The notes below the pieces were generated by a model, which worked only from the letters and a program-made list of their open reading frames with translations, was not told the origin of the DNA and searched no databases. Shown piece after piece: positions 25,639 through 33,236 of a stretch of 64,000 nt of DNA. A program made the translations under genes and the position numbers. This DNA comes from Palsa-504 sp050011155 (lineage in GTDB: Bacteria; Actinomycetota; Actinomycetes; Streptosporangiales; Streptosporangiaceae), in assembly GCA_050011155.1 (NCBI GenBank), contig JBEKJP010000022.1:4236-68235 (forward strand), given 5' to 3'. Each line of letters starts with the position of its first letter. The first letter of the stretch is position 1.

Positions 25639-26541
25639 ATGGTCTCGTCGGAAGACTCGGCCTGGGATGTTCCCCCCAGCATTTTCGGCACGCGTTCGGG
25701 CGGGCCGACCGTCCAGCGCTTGGTGCTCGGCAGCCAGCTGCACCGCCTGCGTGAGTCGCGCGGGATCACCGCCGAGCAGGCGGCCGACTCTATCCGCGGC
25801 TCGCACTCCAAGATCAGCCGGATGGAACACGGGCGGGTCGGTTTCAAGGAGCGCGACGTGGCCGACCTGCTGACCCTGTACGGCGTCACCGACAACGAGG
25901 AGCGCGCCGCACTGCTCAACCTGGCCCGGGAAGCCAACACCCCGGGCTGGTGGCACGCCTACTCCGACATCCTCCCGGCCTGGCTCGAGCCCTACGTGGG
26001 CCTGGAGGCGGCGGCCTCGGTCATCCGCACCTACCAGATCCAGATCATCCCCGGCCTGCTCCAGACCGAGGGCTACGCCCGCGCGCTGATCCGCCAGGGC
26101 TCGGCCGCCTCCGAAGAGGAGATCGCGCGGCGGAGCGAGCTGCGGTCCAGCCGCCAGGAGGTCCTGCGCCGACCGGACTCGCCGCAGCTGTGGGTGGTCG
26201 TCGACGAGGGCGCGCTGCGCCGCCCGGTCGGCAGCCGCGAGGTCGTCCGCGAGCAGATCAAGCACCTGATCGAGGTCGCGGATCACCCGGCCGTGACGCT
26301 GCAGATCCTGCCGTTCAGCGCGGGTGCGCACTCGGCCATGGGCGGACCGTTCACGATCTTGCGGTTCGCCGAGCCCGACCTGGCCGACGTCGTCTACATC
26401 GAGCAGCTGACCAGCGCGCTCTACCTCGACAAGCCGGTCGAGGTGGACAGCTACCTCGAGGTCATGGAGCAGCTCTGCCTGCAAGCCGAGCCGGTGGCCG
26501 ACACCGCCAAGCTGCTCCAGCAGATCTACGCCGATATCTGA
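25639..26541 (+). CDS. XRE-family HTH regulator with DUF5753 domain (WhiJ-like)
   Basis: A 300-aa transcriptional regulator. An N-terminal helix-turn-helix (LGSQLHRLRESRGITAEQAA, then GSHSKISRMEHGRVG, about residues 30-75) is followed by a C-terminal DUF5753 ligand/partner domain (YVGLEAAASVIRTYQIQIIPGLLQTEGYAR, LQILPFSAGAHSAMGGPFTILRF, VYIEQLTSALYLDKP). This is the architecture of WhiJ-type regulators of Streptomyces development. ATG 25639 is chosen over 25624 because GAGGAG lies six bases upstream. The gene follows the DUF397 gene and converges on the dehydrogenase gene. Confidence 0.92.
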   Translation: MVSSEDSAWDVPPSIFGTRSGGPTVQRLVLGSQLHRLRESRGITAEQAADSIRGSHSKISRMEHGRVGFKERDVADLLTLYGVTDNEERAALLNLAREANTPGWWHAYSDILPAWLEPYVGLEAAASVIRTYQIQIIPGLLQTEGYARALIRQGSAASEEEIARRSELRSSRQEVLRRPDSPQLWVVVDEGALRRPVGSREVVREQIKHLIEVADHPAVTLQILPFSAGAHSAMGGPFTILRFAEPDLADVVYIEQLTSALYLDKPVEVDSYLEVMEQLCLQAEPVADTAKLLQQIYADI

Positions 26542-26568
26542 CCGCCCGGCTCTGGCCGGCCTCCCCCG

Positions 26569-27774
26569 TCAGCCCGGGGTGCGTTCGTCGCATGCCCACG
26601 GCGAGCCGTATTCGGTCAGCAGGTCGAGGAACGGCCGCGGCGGCAGCGCCTCCGGGCCGAGCACGCCCGTCCCGGACCAGGCGCCCGAGTCGATAAGCTC
26701 CAGCGCGACCACCGGATTCACCGCGGTCTGCCAGACCACCGCCTGGGACCCGTACTCGGCCATCGACCAGGCGTTGTCGACCACGTGGTAGAGGTACACC
26801 TCGCGCGGCGCACCGTCTTTCGATGTCCCCGTCACCCACGTACCCGCGCAGGTCAGGCCGCTCATCTTGTCACCCAGGGCGGCCGGTTCTGGCAGGCAGG
26901 CCGCTACCACGTCACGCGGTGACACGCTCGCGGCGCCGACCCGCACCGGTTCGGTAGCATCCAGGCCGAGCTTGTGCAGGGTCCGCAGCACGCCGATGAA
27001 TTCCTCGCCGAGCCCGTACTTGAAGGTGACCCGCCGCGCCTCGACCCACCGCGGCATCAGCAGCACCTCTTCGTGCTCCACGTTCACGCACTCGACCGGG
27101 CCGATGCCGGCCGGGAAGGTGAAGGTCTCGGGCTCGCTGAACGGCTCGGTAGTGAACCAGCCCCGGCCGCGCTCCCAGACCACCGGCGGGTTCAGGCACT
27201 CCTCGATCGTGGTCCAGATGGAGAAGGTGGGGGCGAAGTCGTACCCGGCTACCTCGAGGTTCGCCCCGTCCCTGACGCCGAGCTCGGCGATCTCGCCGAA
27301 CAGTTCGTCGGCGGCGTACCTGGCGAACACGTCGGACAGGCCCGGCTCCACGCCGATTCCGGCCAGCGCCAGCTTTCCTGCCTGCTCCCACCGCGCGGCC
27401 AGCGCGAACTGCTCGTCGCCGAGCTTGACGCCGACCTGGCGGTACGGGTCGTCGGGGTGGGGGCGGGACAACGACATCGCCATGTCCAGGTAATGGGTGC
27501 CCGCGGCGAGCGCGGCCCGGAATAGCGGCATCACGAAGCGCGGATCCGTGGCGTTCATGAGCACATCGCAACGATGCTGGGCGAGCAAGGCGGTCGTGGC
27601 CTGTTCGTCGCGCGCGTCCAGTTGCACGGCCCGGTACCCGTCGCGGGCCGCCGCCGCGCGCTGGGCCCGGCCGAGGTCGTAGTCGGCCACGATCAGCTCG
27701 GCGAACGGGCGCCTCGCGGCGATCCGGGCAAATGCCGTGCCGACGCCACCCGCGCCGACGAGTAGTATCCGCAT
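26569..27774 (-). CDS. Saccharopine dehydrogenase family protein
   Basis: A 401-aa oxidoreductase with an N-terminal Rossmann fold (ILLVGAGGVGTAFARIAARR; acidic ADYD end of strand two) and the saccharopine-dehydrogenase C-terminal catalytic/dimerisation domain (GIGVEPGLSDVFARYAADELF, DFAPTFSIWTTIEECLNPP). Family members act on amino-acid or polyamine imines (saccharopine, carboxynorspermidine, lysine-6-semialdehyde). The substrate here is unknown. It is divergent from an APC-type amino-acid permease, which suggests amino-acid or amine metabolism as its setting. Confidence 0.85.
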   Translation of the reverse strand: MRILLVGAGGVGTAFARIAARRPFAELIVADYDLGRAQRAAAARDGYRAVQLDARDEQATTALLAQHRCDVLMNATDPRFVMPLFRAALAAGTHYLDMAMSLSRPHPDDPYRQVGVKLGDEQFALAARWEQAGKLALAGIGVEPGLSDVFARYAADELFGEIAELGVRDGANLEVAGYDFAPTFSIWTTIEECLNPPVVWERGRGWFTTEPFSEPETFTFPAGIGPVECVNVEHEEVLLMPRWVEARRVTFKYGLGEEFIGVLRTLHKLGLDATEPVRVGAASVSPRDVVAACLPEPAALGDKMSGLTCAGTWVTGTSKDGAPREVYLYHVVDNAWSMAEYGSQAVVWQTAVNPVVALELIDSGAWSGTGVLGPEALPPRPFLDLLTEYGSPWACDERTPG

Positions 27775-28004
27775 GGAGTGATCCTAGACCTTTGACGTTT
27801 ACGCTGACGAGACCAGCCGTGATATCTAGCTGTTACTACGGATATCGTTGCCGAAAAGTGCCGTTCGTGCTAGAACCGTAGCACCGGAACTGCGGAATCA
27901 GTCGCCCGACGCAGCGCGATCCGACCTCTGGCCCAAGGCGTCCCTCGCCTCAGAGGCGCAGGCGGCTTGTCCGGCTTGGCCGGCTGACGTACAGGAGGGT
28001 GAGG
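27775..28004. promoter_or_regulatory. Divergent dehydrogenase/permease region with spaced GATATC sites
   Basis: Identical GATATC palindromes at 27821-27826 and 27841-27846 are 20 bp apart (about two helical turns) in a relatively A+T-rich part of this 230-bp gap. The region must hold both promoters. AGGAGGGTGAGG precedes the permease ATG. The paired sites could be an operator. Confidence 0.4.
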
Positions 28005-29561
28005 ATGGCCACCGCTTCAGAGATCCCGACAGAACAGTTCGTGGATAAGGGCCTTAAAACAGGCACGCTGGGCCTGATCTCGGCCACCGTCATCGCCACC
28101 GCGTCGGTCGCCCCCGCCTACAGCCTGGCGGCGACCCTGGCGTTCATCGTCGCCGCGGTCGGGCTGCAAGCCCCGGCCATCGCGGTACTGGCGTTCGTGC
28201 CGATGCTGCTCTGCTCGATCGGCTACAACGAGATGAACAAGGCCGACCCCGATTGCGGCACCACGTTCACCTGGGCGACCCGGGCGTTCAACCCCCGGCT
28301 GGGCTGGGCGGGCGGCTGGGGGATCGTGGCCGCCGACGTCCTGGTCATGGCCAGCCTGGCCCAGGTGGCCGGGCAGTACATCTTTCTGCTGTTCAACGCC
28401 AACGGCATCGGCGGCAACCCGGCCAGCGGCTGGGTGCTGCTGACGGGCGTGCTGTGGATCGTGGCGATGACCTACATCTGCTACCGCGGCATCGAGGTGT
28501 CGGCCAACTTCCAGAAGGCGCTGCTGACCATCGAACTCGGCATGCTGCTGGTGTTCTCCATCGTCGCGCTGATCAGGGTCGGCACCGGGCACCACCCGGC
28601 CGAGTCGCTGACCCCGAGCGTCTCCTGGCTGAACCCGTTCGACGTGTCGAGCTTCAACGCCTTCGCCAGCGGCCTGATCCTGATGGTGTTCATCTACTGG
28701 GGCTGGGACACCGCGCTGTCGGTGAACGAGGAGACCAAGGACCCGGGCAAGACCCCGGGCCGGGCGGCCATGCTGTCCACCATCATCTTGCTGTTCACCT
28801 ACGCGATCATCATCTTCGCGGCGGAGTCGTTCTCCGGCATCGGGACCAAGGGCATCGGCATCTTGAACCCCGCGCACGCCAGCGACGTGATCTCGGTGCT
28901 CGGCACCGCGGTCTTCGGCAGCGCCTGGGTCGGAACGCTGTTCAGCCACCTGCTGCTGCTGATGGTGCTGTCCTCGGCGGCCGCGTCGACCCAGACCACG
29001 ATCTTGCCCACCGCGCGGACCACGCTGTCGATGGCGACCTACCGGGCGCTGCCCAAGGCCTTCGCCAAGATCCACGCCAAGCACATGACGCCCACGGTGT
29101 CGACCCTGGTCATGGGCGGTATCTCGATCGTGCTGTACGCGGCGATGAACTACATCTCAGGTGGCAACGTGATCGCCGACGCGGTGACGTCCTGCGGCGT
29201 CTACATCGCGCTCTACTACGGGCTCACCGGCTTCACGTCCTTCTGGTACTACCGCAAGACCCTGCGGGAGAGCGCCAGGAACCTGTGGGTACGCGGCATC
29301 CTCCCGCTGCTCGGCGGGCTCATCATGTACTTCCTGGGCGGCTGGAGCCTGTGGGAGGACTACGACGTGGCCACCGGGAACAGCTACACGACGTACACGG
29401 TGCCCGGCCTGCACTGGCACATCGGCGGCGTTTTCGTGATCGTCTTCCTGACCGCCGTGGTCGGGCTCATCGTGTTCCTCTACTGCCGGTTCACCATGCC
29501 CGCCTTCTTCCGGGGCCAGACGCTCAACCGGGCGACGCCGACCCTGGTCCCAGATGAGTAG
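28005..29561 (+). CDS. APC-family amino acid permease
   Basis: A 518-aa secondary transporter of the amino acid-polyamine-organocation superfamily with about 12 membrane helices. The N-terminal helix 1 region is typical (LGLISATVIATASVAPAYSLAATLAFIVAAVG), followed by DPDCGTTFTWATRAFNPRLGWAGGWG with the conserved acidic/aromatic stretch, and SFNAFASGLILMVFIYWGWDTALSVNEETKDP in helix 6-7. The substrate is unknown; pairing with the divergent saccharopine-dehydrogenase-like enzyme suggests an amino acid or polyamine. The ATG at 28005 is set by AGGAGG six or so bases upstream. Confidence 0.9.
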   Translation: MATASEIPTEQFVDKGLKTGTLGLISATVIATASVAPAYSLAATLAFIVAAVGLQAPAIAVLAFVPMLLCSIGYNEMNKADPDCGTTFTWATRAFNPRLGWAGGWGIVAADVLVMASLAQVAGQYIFLLFNANGIGGNPASGWVLLTGVLWIVAMTYICYRGIEVSANFQKALLTIELGMLLVFSIVALIRVGTGHHPAESLTPSVSWLNPFDVSSFNAFASGLILMVFIYWGWDTALSVNEETKDPGKTPGRAAMLSTIILLFTYAIIIFAAESFSGIGTKGIGILNPAHASDVISVLGTAVFGSAWVGTLFSHLLLLMVLSSAAASTQTTILPTARTTLSMATYRALPKAFAKIHAKHMTPTVSTLVMGGISIVLYAAMNYISGGNVIADAVTSCGVYIALYYGLTGFTSFWYYRKTLRESARNLWVRGILPLLGGLIMYFLGGWSLWEDYDVATGNSYTTYTVPGLHWHIGGVFVIVFLTAVVGLIVFLYCRFTMPAFFRGQTLNRATPTLVPDE

Positions 29562-29594
29562 CGCCGAGTAGACATCTCCGGGGCGCACGCCGGA

Positions 29595-29628
29595 CACGCC
29601 CGCCATCGGTTCTAGGATGGCGGGCGTG
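29595..29628. repeat. Perfect 12-bp inverted repeat over the PIG-L gene start
   Basis: CACGCCCGCCAT (29595-29606) and ATGGCGGGCGTG (29617-29628) are exact reverse complements around a 10-nt loop. The hairpin could terminate the permease transcript. It also embraces the ATG 29617 and GTG 29626 candidate starts of the next gene. Confidence 0.7.
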
Positions 29629-30345
29629 CTCGATGACACGGAGATAAGCCGGGTGCTCGCCATCACGGCCCACCCGGACGACGTGGACTTCTCGGCGGCC
29701 GGGACCGTCGCGCGGTGGACCGAGGCCGGCCTCGAGGTGGTCTACTGCATCGTGACCGACGGCGACGCCGGCGGTTTCGACGAGGACTTCCCCCGGGCGG
29801 AGATGCCGGCCCTGCGCCGGGCCGAGCAGATTGCCGCGGCCAAGTGCGTCGGCGTGCACGACGTGCGGTTCCTCGGCTACCCGGACGGCCGGGTGGAGGC
29901 CACCCTGGACCTGCGCCGGGACCTGGCCCGGGTGATCAGGCAGGTCCGCCCGGACCGGGTGCTGAGCCCCAGCCCGGAGCGGAGCTATGTCAGGATCGGC
30001 ATCGGCCATCCCGACCACCGCGCGGTGGGCGCGGCCACCCTGGACGCCGTCTACCCGGACGCGCGCAACCCGTTCGCCTTCCCCGAACTCCGCGAGCGCG
30101 AGTCGCTGGCCGCCTGGACCGTGCGCGAGGTCTGGATCGCCGGCGGCCCCGACCCGAACCACTACGTGGACGTGACCGAGACGTTCGGCCGCAAGGTCGC
30201 CGCGCTGCGCGCGCACGAGAGCCAGACCGGGCACATGGCGGACCTAGCCGAGCGGATCAGGACCAGGCTGACGCTCATGGCTCAGCAGGCCGGGCTGGCC
30301 GAGGGCCGCCTGGCCGAAGGCTTCCGGGTGCTGGATACCGCCTGA
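29617..30345 (+). CDS. PIG-L family deacetylase
   Basis: A 242-aa metal-dependent LmbE/PIG-L-type de-N-acetylase. The zinc motif ITAHPDDVDFSAAGT lies near the N-terminus, the conserved LGYPDGRVE and the second metal motif IGHPDHRAVG (third His) are present, and HESQTGH is near the end. Family members deacetylate GlcNAc-containing substrates such as mycothiol intermediates, bacillithiol analogues or antibiotics. It may be an MshB/Mca-like enzyme, but the substrate is not determinable. Start alternatives are GTG 29626 and GTG 29653; the latter has GGAG nine bases upstream. A perfect inverted repeat covers the first two candidates. Confidence 0.88.
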   Translation: MAGVLDDTEISRVLAITAHPDDVDFSAAGTVARWTEAGLEVVYCIVTDGDAGGFDEDFPRAEMPALRRAEQIAAAKCVGVHDVRFLGYPDGRVEATLDLRRDLARVIRQVRPDRVLSPSPERSYVRIGIGHPDHRAVGAATLDAVYPDARNPFAFPELRERESLAAWTVREVWIAGGPDPNHYVDVTETFGRKVAALRAHESQTGHMADLAERIRTRLTLMAQQAGLAEGRLAEGFRVLDTA

Positions 30346-30427
30346 CCTGCAGCGACGGCGTTTGGTGCCGCAGCCAGAAACCAGGCATAATTCACTGATT
30401 GAAATCGAGCCAGGAGAGTGACACACC

Positions 30428-31324
30428 ATGGCCATGGAGATGGACCACTCCTTTACCGTCCCCGTTTCGCCCGACCAGGCCTGGAATGTCCTGCTCGACG
30501 TGGAGAAGATCGCGCCGTGCATGCCCGGCGCCACCGTCGACGAGTTCGACGGCGAGGTGGTCAACGGGCGGATCAAGGTCAAGGTCGGCCCGGTCTCGCT
30601 GACGTACCGCGGGACCGCGAAGTTCACCGAGCGGGACGCCGACGCCAAGCACATCGTGCTCGAGGCCTCCGGCAAGGAGACCCGCGGCGCGGGCACCGCC
30701 TCGGCGACCGTCCAGGCTTCCCTGGAGCCTGAGTCGGCCGGACAGGCGACCTCGGTCAGCATGCACACGACGATGAACGTCACCGGACGGCCGGCCCAGT
30801 TCGGCCGGGGGGTGATGGTCGAGGTCGGCAGCAAGCTGGTCGAGCAGTTCGCGCAGAACCTGCGCCAGTACATCGCCAACGGCGGCGCCGCGGCCGACAG
30901 CGCCGCGCCCGCGGAGACCGCGCCTGGCGAGGCCGGGACCGCTGAGGCTGGGACTACCGGGGGTGGGACTACCGGGGCTGGGACTACCGGGGCTGGGACT
31001 ACCGGGGCTGGGACTACCGGGGCTGGGACTACCGGGGCTGGGACCGCCACCGCCGGCGACGGTACCGCGGCGAACGCGAGCCCGGGTCCGGCCGCCGTTA
31101 CCACGGATGAACGAACGAGTGGCATCACGCCCGCGCCCAGCGCACCCGTGACCAGTACCGCGTCCGCCCCTCCGGCCGCGGCTAGCGAAGACTCCATCAA
31201 CCTGATCCGGCTGGTCGGCCCGGCGATCCTCAAGCGGGTCATCCCGGTCGCCGCCGCGCTGGCCGCTCTCGCCCTGCTCGGCCGCCGCTTCCGCCACATC
31301 TTCCGCCGCGGCGCCAAGAAGTAG
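30428..31324 (+). CDS. Membrane-anchored CoxG/SRPBCC-like protein
   Basis: A 298-aa protein. Residues 1-155 form a CoxG-type SRPBCC domain (DHSFTVPVSPDQAWNVLLDVEKIAPCMPGATVDEF, GPVSLTYRGTAKFTERD). A Thr/Gly/Ala-rich linker with pentapeptide repeats (TTGAG) follows, then a C-terminal membrane helix (about 262-285) ending in a very basic tail. CoxG is associated with carbon-monoxide dehydrogenase, but no CODH genes are nearby, so this is a stand-alone member of unknown role, perhaps binding a hydrophobic ligand or recruiting partners to the membrane. The linker is encoded by a 15-bp tandem repeat likely to vary in copy number. Confidence 0.85.
   Translation: MAMEMDHSFTVPVSPDQAWNVLLDVEKIAPCMPGATVDEFDGEVVNGRIKVKVGPVSLTYRGTAKFTERDADAKHIVLEASGKETRGAGTASATVQASLEPESAGQATSVSMHTTMNVTGRPAQFGRGVMVEVGSKLVEQFAQNLRQYIANGGAAADSAAPAETAPGEAGTAEAGTTGGGTTGAGTTGAGTTGAGTTGAGTTGAGTATAGDGTAANASPGPAAVTTDERTSGITPAPSAPVTSTASAPPAAASEDSINLIRLVGPAILKRVIPVAAALAALALLGRRFRHIFRRGAKK
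30947..31043. repeat. 15-bp coding minisatellite
   Basis: Six consecutive copies of GCTGGGACTACCGGG (the second with GG for GC) at 30947-31036 plus a 7-bp partial copy. The unit length is a multiple of three, so the frame is kept and (TTGAG)n is encoded in the linker of the CoxG-like protein. Confidence 0.95.
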
Positions 31325-31399
31325 CGCGGCAGTCAGCCGGATCCGGACCTGGCGGGCCTGGCGCGCGGTGCCCAGGAGTCACGTGATGCGCCATCTCTG

Positions 31400-31486
31400 G
31401 GGTGGATCCGGGTTACGGGGCGGATTTGGTACCGCCCAGGGTACCGAATCGACCCGGTAACCCGAATCAACCCCGTTAACTTACAA
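31400..31486. repeat. Imperfect inverted pair of a GGATCCGGG block
   Basis: GGGTGGATCCGGGTTACGGG begins at 31400, and a related copy lies in reverse orientation at 31452-31486. Both resemble the plus-strand sequence at 42579-42613 (19 of 21 and 30 of 35 bases identical by eye), so the block occurs three times in the two long gaps. Confidence 0.6.
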
Positions 31487-31532
31487 CTGGTCGGACAAGT
31501 TTGCGCCTCATGTGGCGGGTGATGCTCGCACA

Positions 31533-31550
31533 GCACCGGTGGCATACCGG
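31533..31550. repeat. 18-bp repeat, copy 1
   Basis: GCACCGGTGGCATACCGG occurs here and again at 32000-32017. The second copy extends into the inverted repeat CACCGGT-GGCAT-ACCGGTG. Both lie in the same non-coding region. Confidence 0.8.
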
Positions 31551-31724
31551 GTCGCCTAAGTGGGGGATCCCGAAATAACGTCAGTTCTCGCCGTGTCTCG
31601 TCACGAGGCCGCCACGGGCTAACGGCTGACCGGTTTGCGGCGATTCATCCGGTCTCCGGCAGTCGCGGCGACCTTACCGGGAGGCGCACGCCCGTCTTTT
31701 CCGTCCGTTCGGGCCGTCATAGGG

Positions 31725-31831
31725 GCTGCTGCAGGATCATGGTGTCTCGTGGCTGGCTGGCTGGCGTGCCGCCGGATGCTGTGGTGCCCTGGGGGGCCGG
31801 TGGTGCGCTGTCCCGCGGGAATAGCGGGGTG
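31725..31831. repeat. Dispersed intergenic repeat, copy A
   Basis: This 107-bp segment matches the reverse complement of 42661-42792 at more than 90 % of aligned positions by eye. It shares the segments GCAGGATCATGGTGTCTCGT, CTGGCTGGCTGGCGTGCCG and CGGTGGTGCGCTGTCCC. The other copy has about 25 extra bases of GCCA-rich sequence. Neither copy is protein-coding. Confidence 0.85.
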
Positions 31832-31999
31832 AGCTGTCCCGCACCGGACCGGATCCATGAGCAACCAATCCCGGACCAGCCCCCATAGCAACCCAAACTG
31901 CCGAACGATCCCCGGCCGCGTGACGCGAGTGGCATGAAACCACGTCCGGGAACCGCGACACGCCGGAAGCGCACCTTACTCTGGAACGCTTACAGAGAT

Positions 32000-32017
32000 G
32001 CACCGGTGGCATACCGG
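32000..32017. repeat. 18-bp repeat, copy 2, in a palindrome
   Basis: Identical to 31533-31550. Together with the following bases it forms a 7-bp-arm inverted repeat, CACCGGT/ACCGGTG, with a 5-base loop. Confidence 0.8.
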
Positions 32018-32077
32018 TGCCGTCGGCCAAGCGGGCGTCAGCGTCCCCGGCGGGGAACCAGGGTCAGGGGATCGGCG

Positions 32078-32197
32078 TCAGGGGATCAGCAGGGGGCGCA
32101 GCGCTAGGCCGGCTTCCAGGTCGTCCAGGCTGGCTGACGCGGCCTCGAGCGACCGCCGGGAGCTGACCAGTTCCTCCAGCCGGAGCTAGCCGTCCAT
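32078..32197 (-). pseudogene. Short coding-like frame interrupted by an in-frame stop
   Basis: Directly after tsaD the minus strand reads ATG-GAC-GGC-TAG and then 35 codons with strongly G/C third positions, LRLEELVSSRRSLEAASAS and onward to ALRPLLIP before a TGA. The composition is that of a short amphipathic helix with a Leu heptad pattern. The TAG at codon four would truncate it. It could be a decayed 39-residue protein, the 3' remnant of a longer gene, or chance. No family is recognised. Confidence 0.35.
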
Positions 32198-32204
32198 GTA
32201 GCGG

Positions 32205-33236
32205 TCAGCGGACCACGACGTCGGTGACGGGCAGGGAGGAATCGGCCGGGATGTCGAGCGGGGACGGGGACAGGCCGCGGGACACGATCTCCGCGCCGAG
32301 AGCCGCGACCATCGCGCCGTTGTCGGTGCACAGGCCCGGCCGCGGCACGCGCAGCTTGATACCGGCCGCCGCGCATCGCTCGGCGGCCAGCCCGCGCAGC
32401 CGGGAGTTGGCCGCCACGCCACCGCCGACGATCAGGTCGGTGACGTCGTGCCGCTGGCAGGCCTGGATGGCCTTGCGGGTGAGCACGTCGGCGACCGCCT
32501 CCTGGAAGGAGGCGGCCACGTCGGCGGCGGGGACCGGTTCCCCGGCCGCCTGCCGGGCCTCCACCCACCGGGCCACCGCGGTCTTCAGGCCCGCGAACGA
32601 GAAGTCGAGGGTGCTGTCGTGGTACTTGGCGCGGGGGAAGCTGATCGCGGCGGGATCGCCCGCGCGGGCCGCCTGGTCGATCGGCGGGCCGCCGGGGAAC
32701 GGCATGCCGAGCACCCGGGCCACCTTGTCGTACGCCTCGCCGGCCGCGTCGTCGATGGTCGCACCGAGCGGGATGACGTCCTGGGCCACGTCCGGCACGA
32801 GCAGCAGCGAAGAATGCCCGCCGGACACCAGCAGGGCCACCGCCGGAGTCGGCAGCGTGCCGTGTTCCAGCTGGTCGACGGCGATGTGCGCAGCCAGGTG
32901 GTTGACGCCGTACAGCGGCTTGCCCAGCGCGAACGCGTACGCCTTGGCCGCCGCCACCCCCACCAGCAGCGCCCCGGCCAGGCCGGGCCCGGCGGTGACG
33001 GCCACGGCGTCGATGTCGCAGGCCCGGACGCCCGCGGTGGCCAGCGCCCGGTCGAAGGTGGGGATCATCGCTTCCAGGTGCGCCCGGCTGGCCACCTCGG
33101 GCACTACGCCGCCGAACCGCGCGTGCTCGGCCACGCTGGAGGCGACCGCGTCGGCGAGCAGGTCGTGGCCGCGGACCAGGCCGATGCCGGTCTCGTCGCA
33201 AGACGTCTCGATACCCAGGACCAACGGGGAGGTCAT
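32205..33236 (-). CDS. tsaD: tRNA N6-adenosine threonylcarbamoyltransferase TsaD
   Basis: Catalytic subunit that transfers threonylcarbamoyl to A37 of ANN-decoding tRNAs (t6A), acting with TsaB and TsaE, also encoded here. The 343-aa product has the ASKHA/Kae1 fold: LGIETSCDETG at the N-terminus, GPGLAGALLVG, the metal-binding VNHLAAHI (His113 and His117), LLVSGGHSSL, FAGLKTAV and the late GGGVAANSRLR and GLCTDNGAMVA. The ATG overlaps the rimI stop (ATGA). tsaD, rimI and tsaB follow one another with four-base overlaps, so they form one operon. Confidence 0.98.
   Translation of the reverse strand: MTSPLVLGIETSCDETGIGLVRGHDLLADAVASSVAEHARFGGVVPEVASRAHLEAMIPTFDRALATAGVRACDIDAVAVTAGPGLAGALLVGVAAAKAYAFALGKPLYGVNHLAAHIAVDQLEHGTLPTPAVALLVSGGHSSLLLVPDVAQDVIPLGATIDDAAGEAYDKVARVLGMPFPGGPPIDQAARAGDPAAISFPRAKYHDSTLDFSFAGLKTAVARWVEARQAAGEPVPAADVAASFQEAVADVLTRKAIQACQRHDVTDLIVGGGVAANSRLRGLAAERCAAAGIKLRVPRPGLCTDNGAMVAALGAEIVSRGLSPSPLDIPADSSLPVTDVVVR

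Larger units (their letters stand above)
31325..32077. other. Long non-coding region A with dispersed repeat blocks
   Basis: About 750 bp with no credible gene: short frames lack ribosome sites and coding-type third positions. It contains sequence blocks shared with the 42.2-43.1 kb gap (31400-31420, 31452-31486, 31725-31831), an 18-bp repeat, and scattered palindromes such as CCGGATCCGG. It may be a landing site for small mobile repeats or encode structured RNA. Confidence 0.7.

Noticed and set aside
30947..31043. Possible CRISPR-like array
   Set aside because: Units are contiguous with no spacers and encode an in-frame protein linker.
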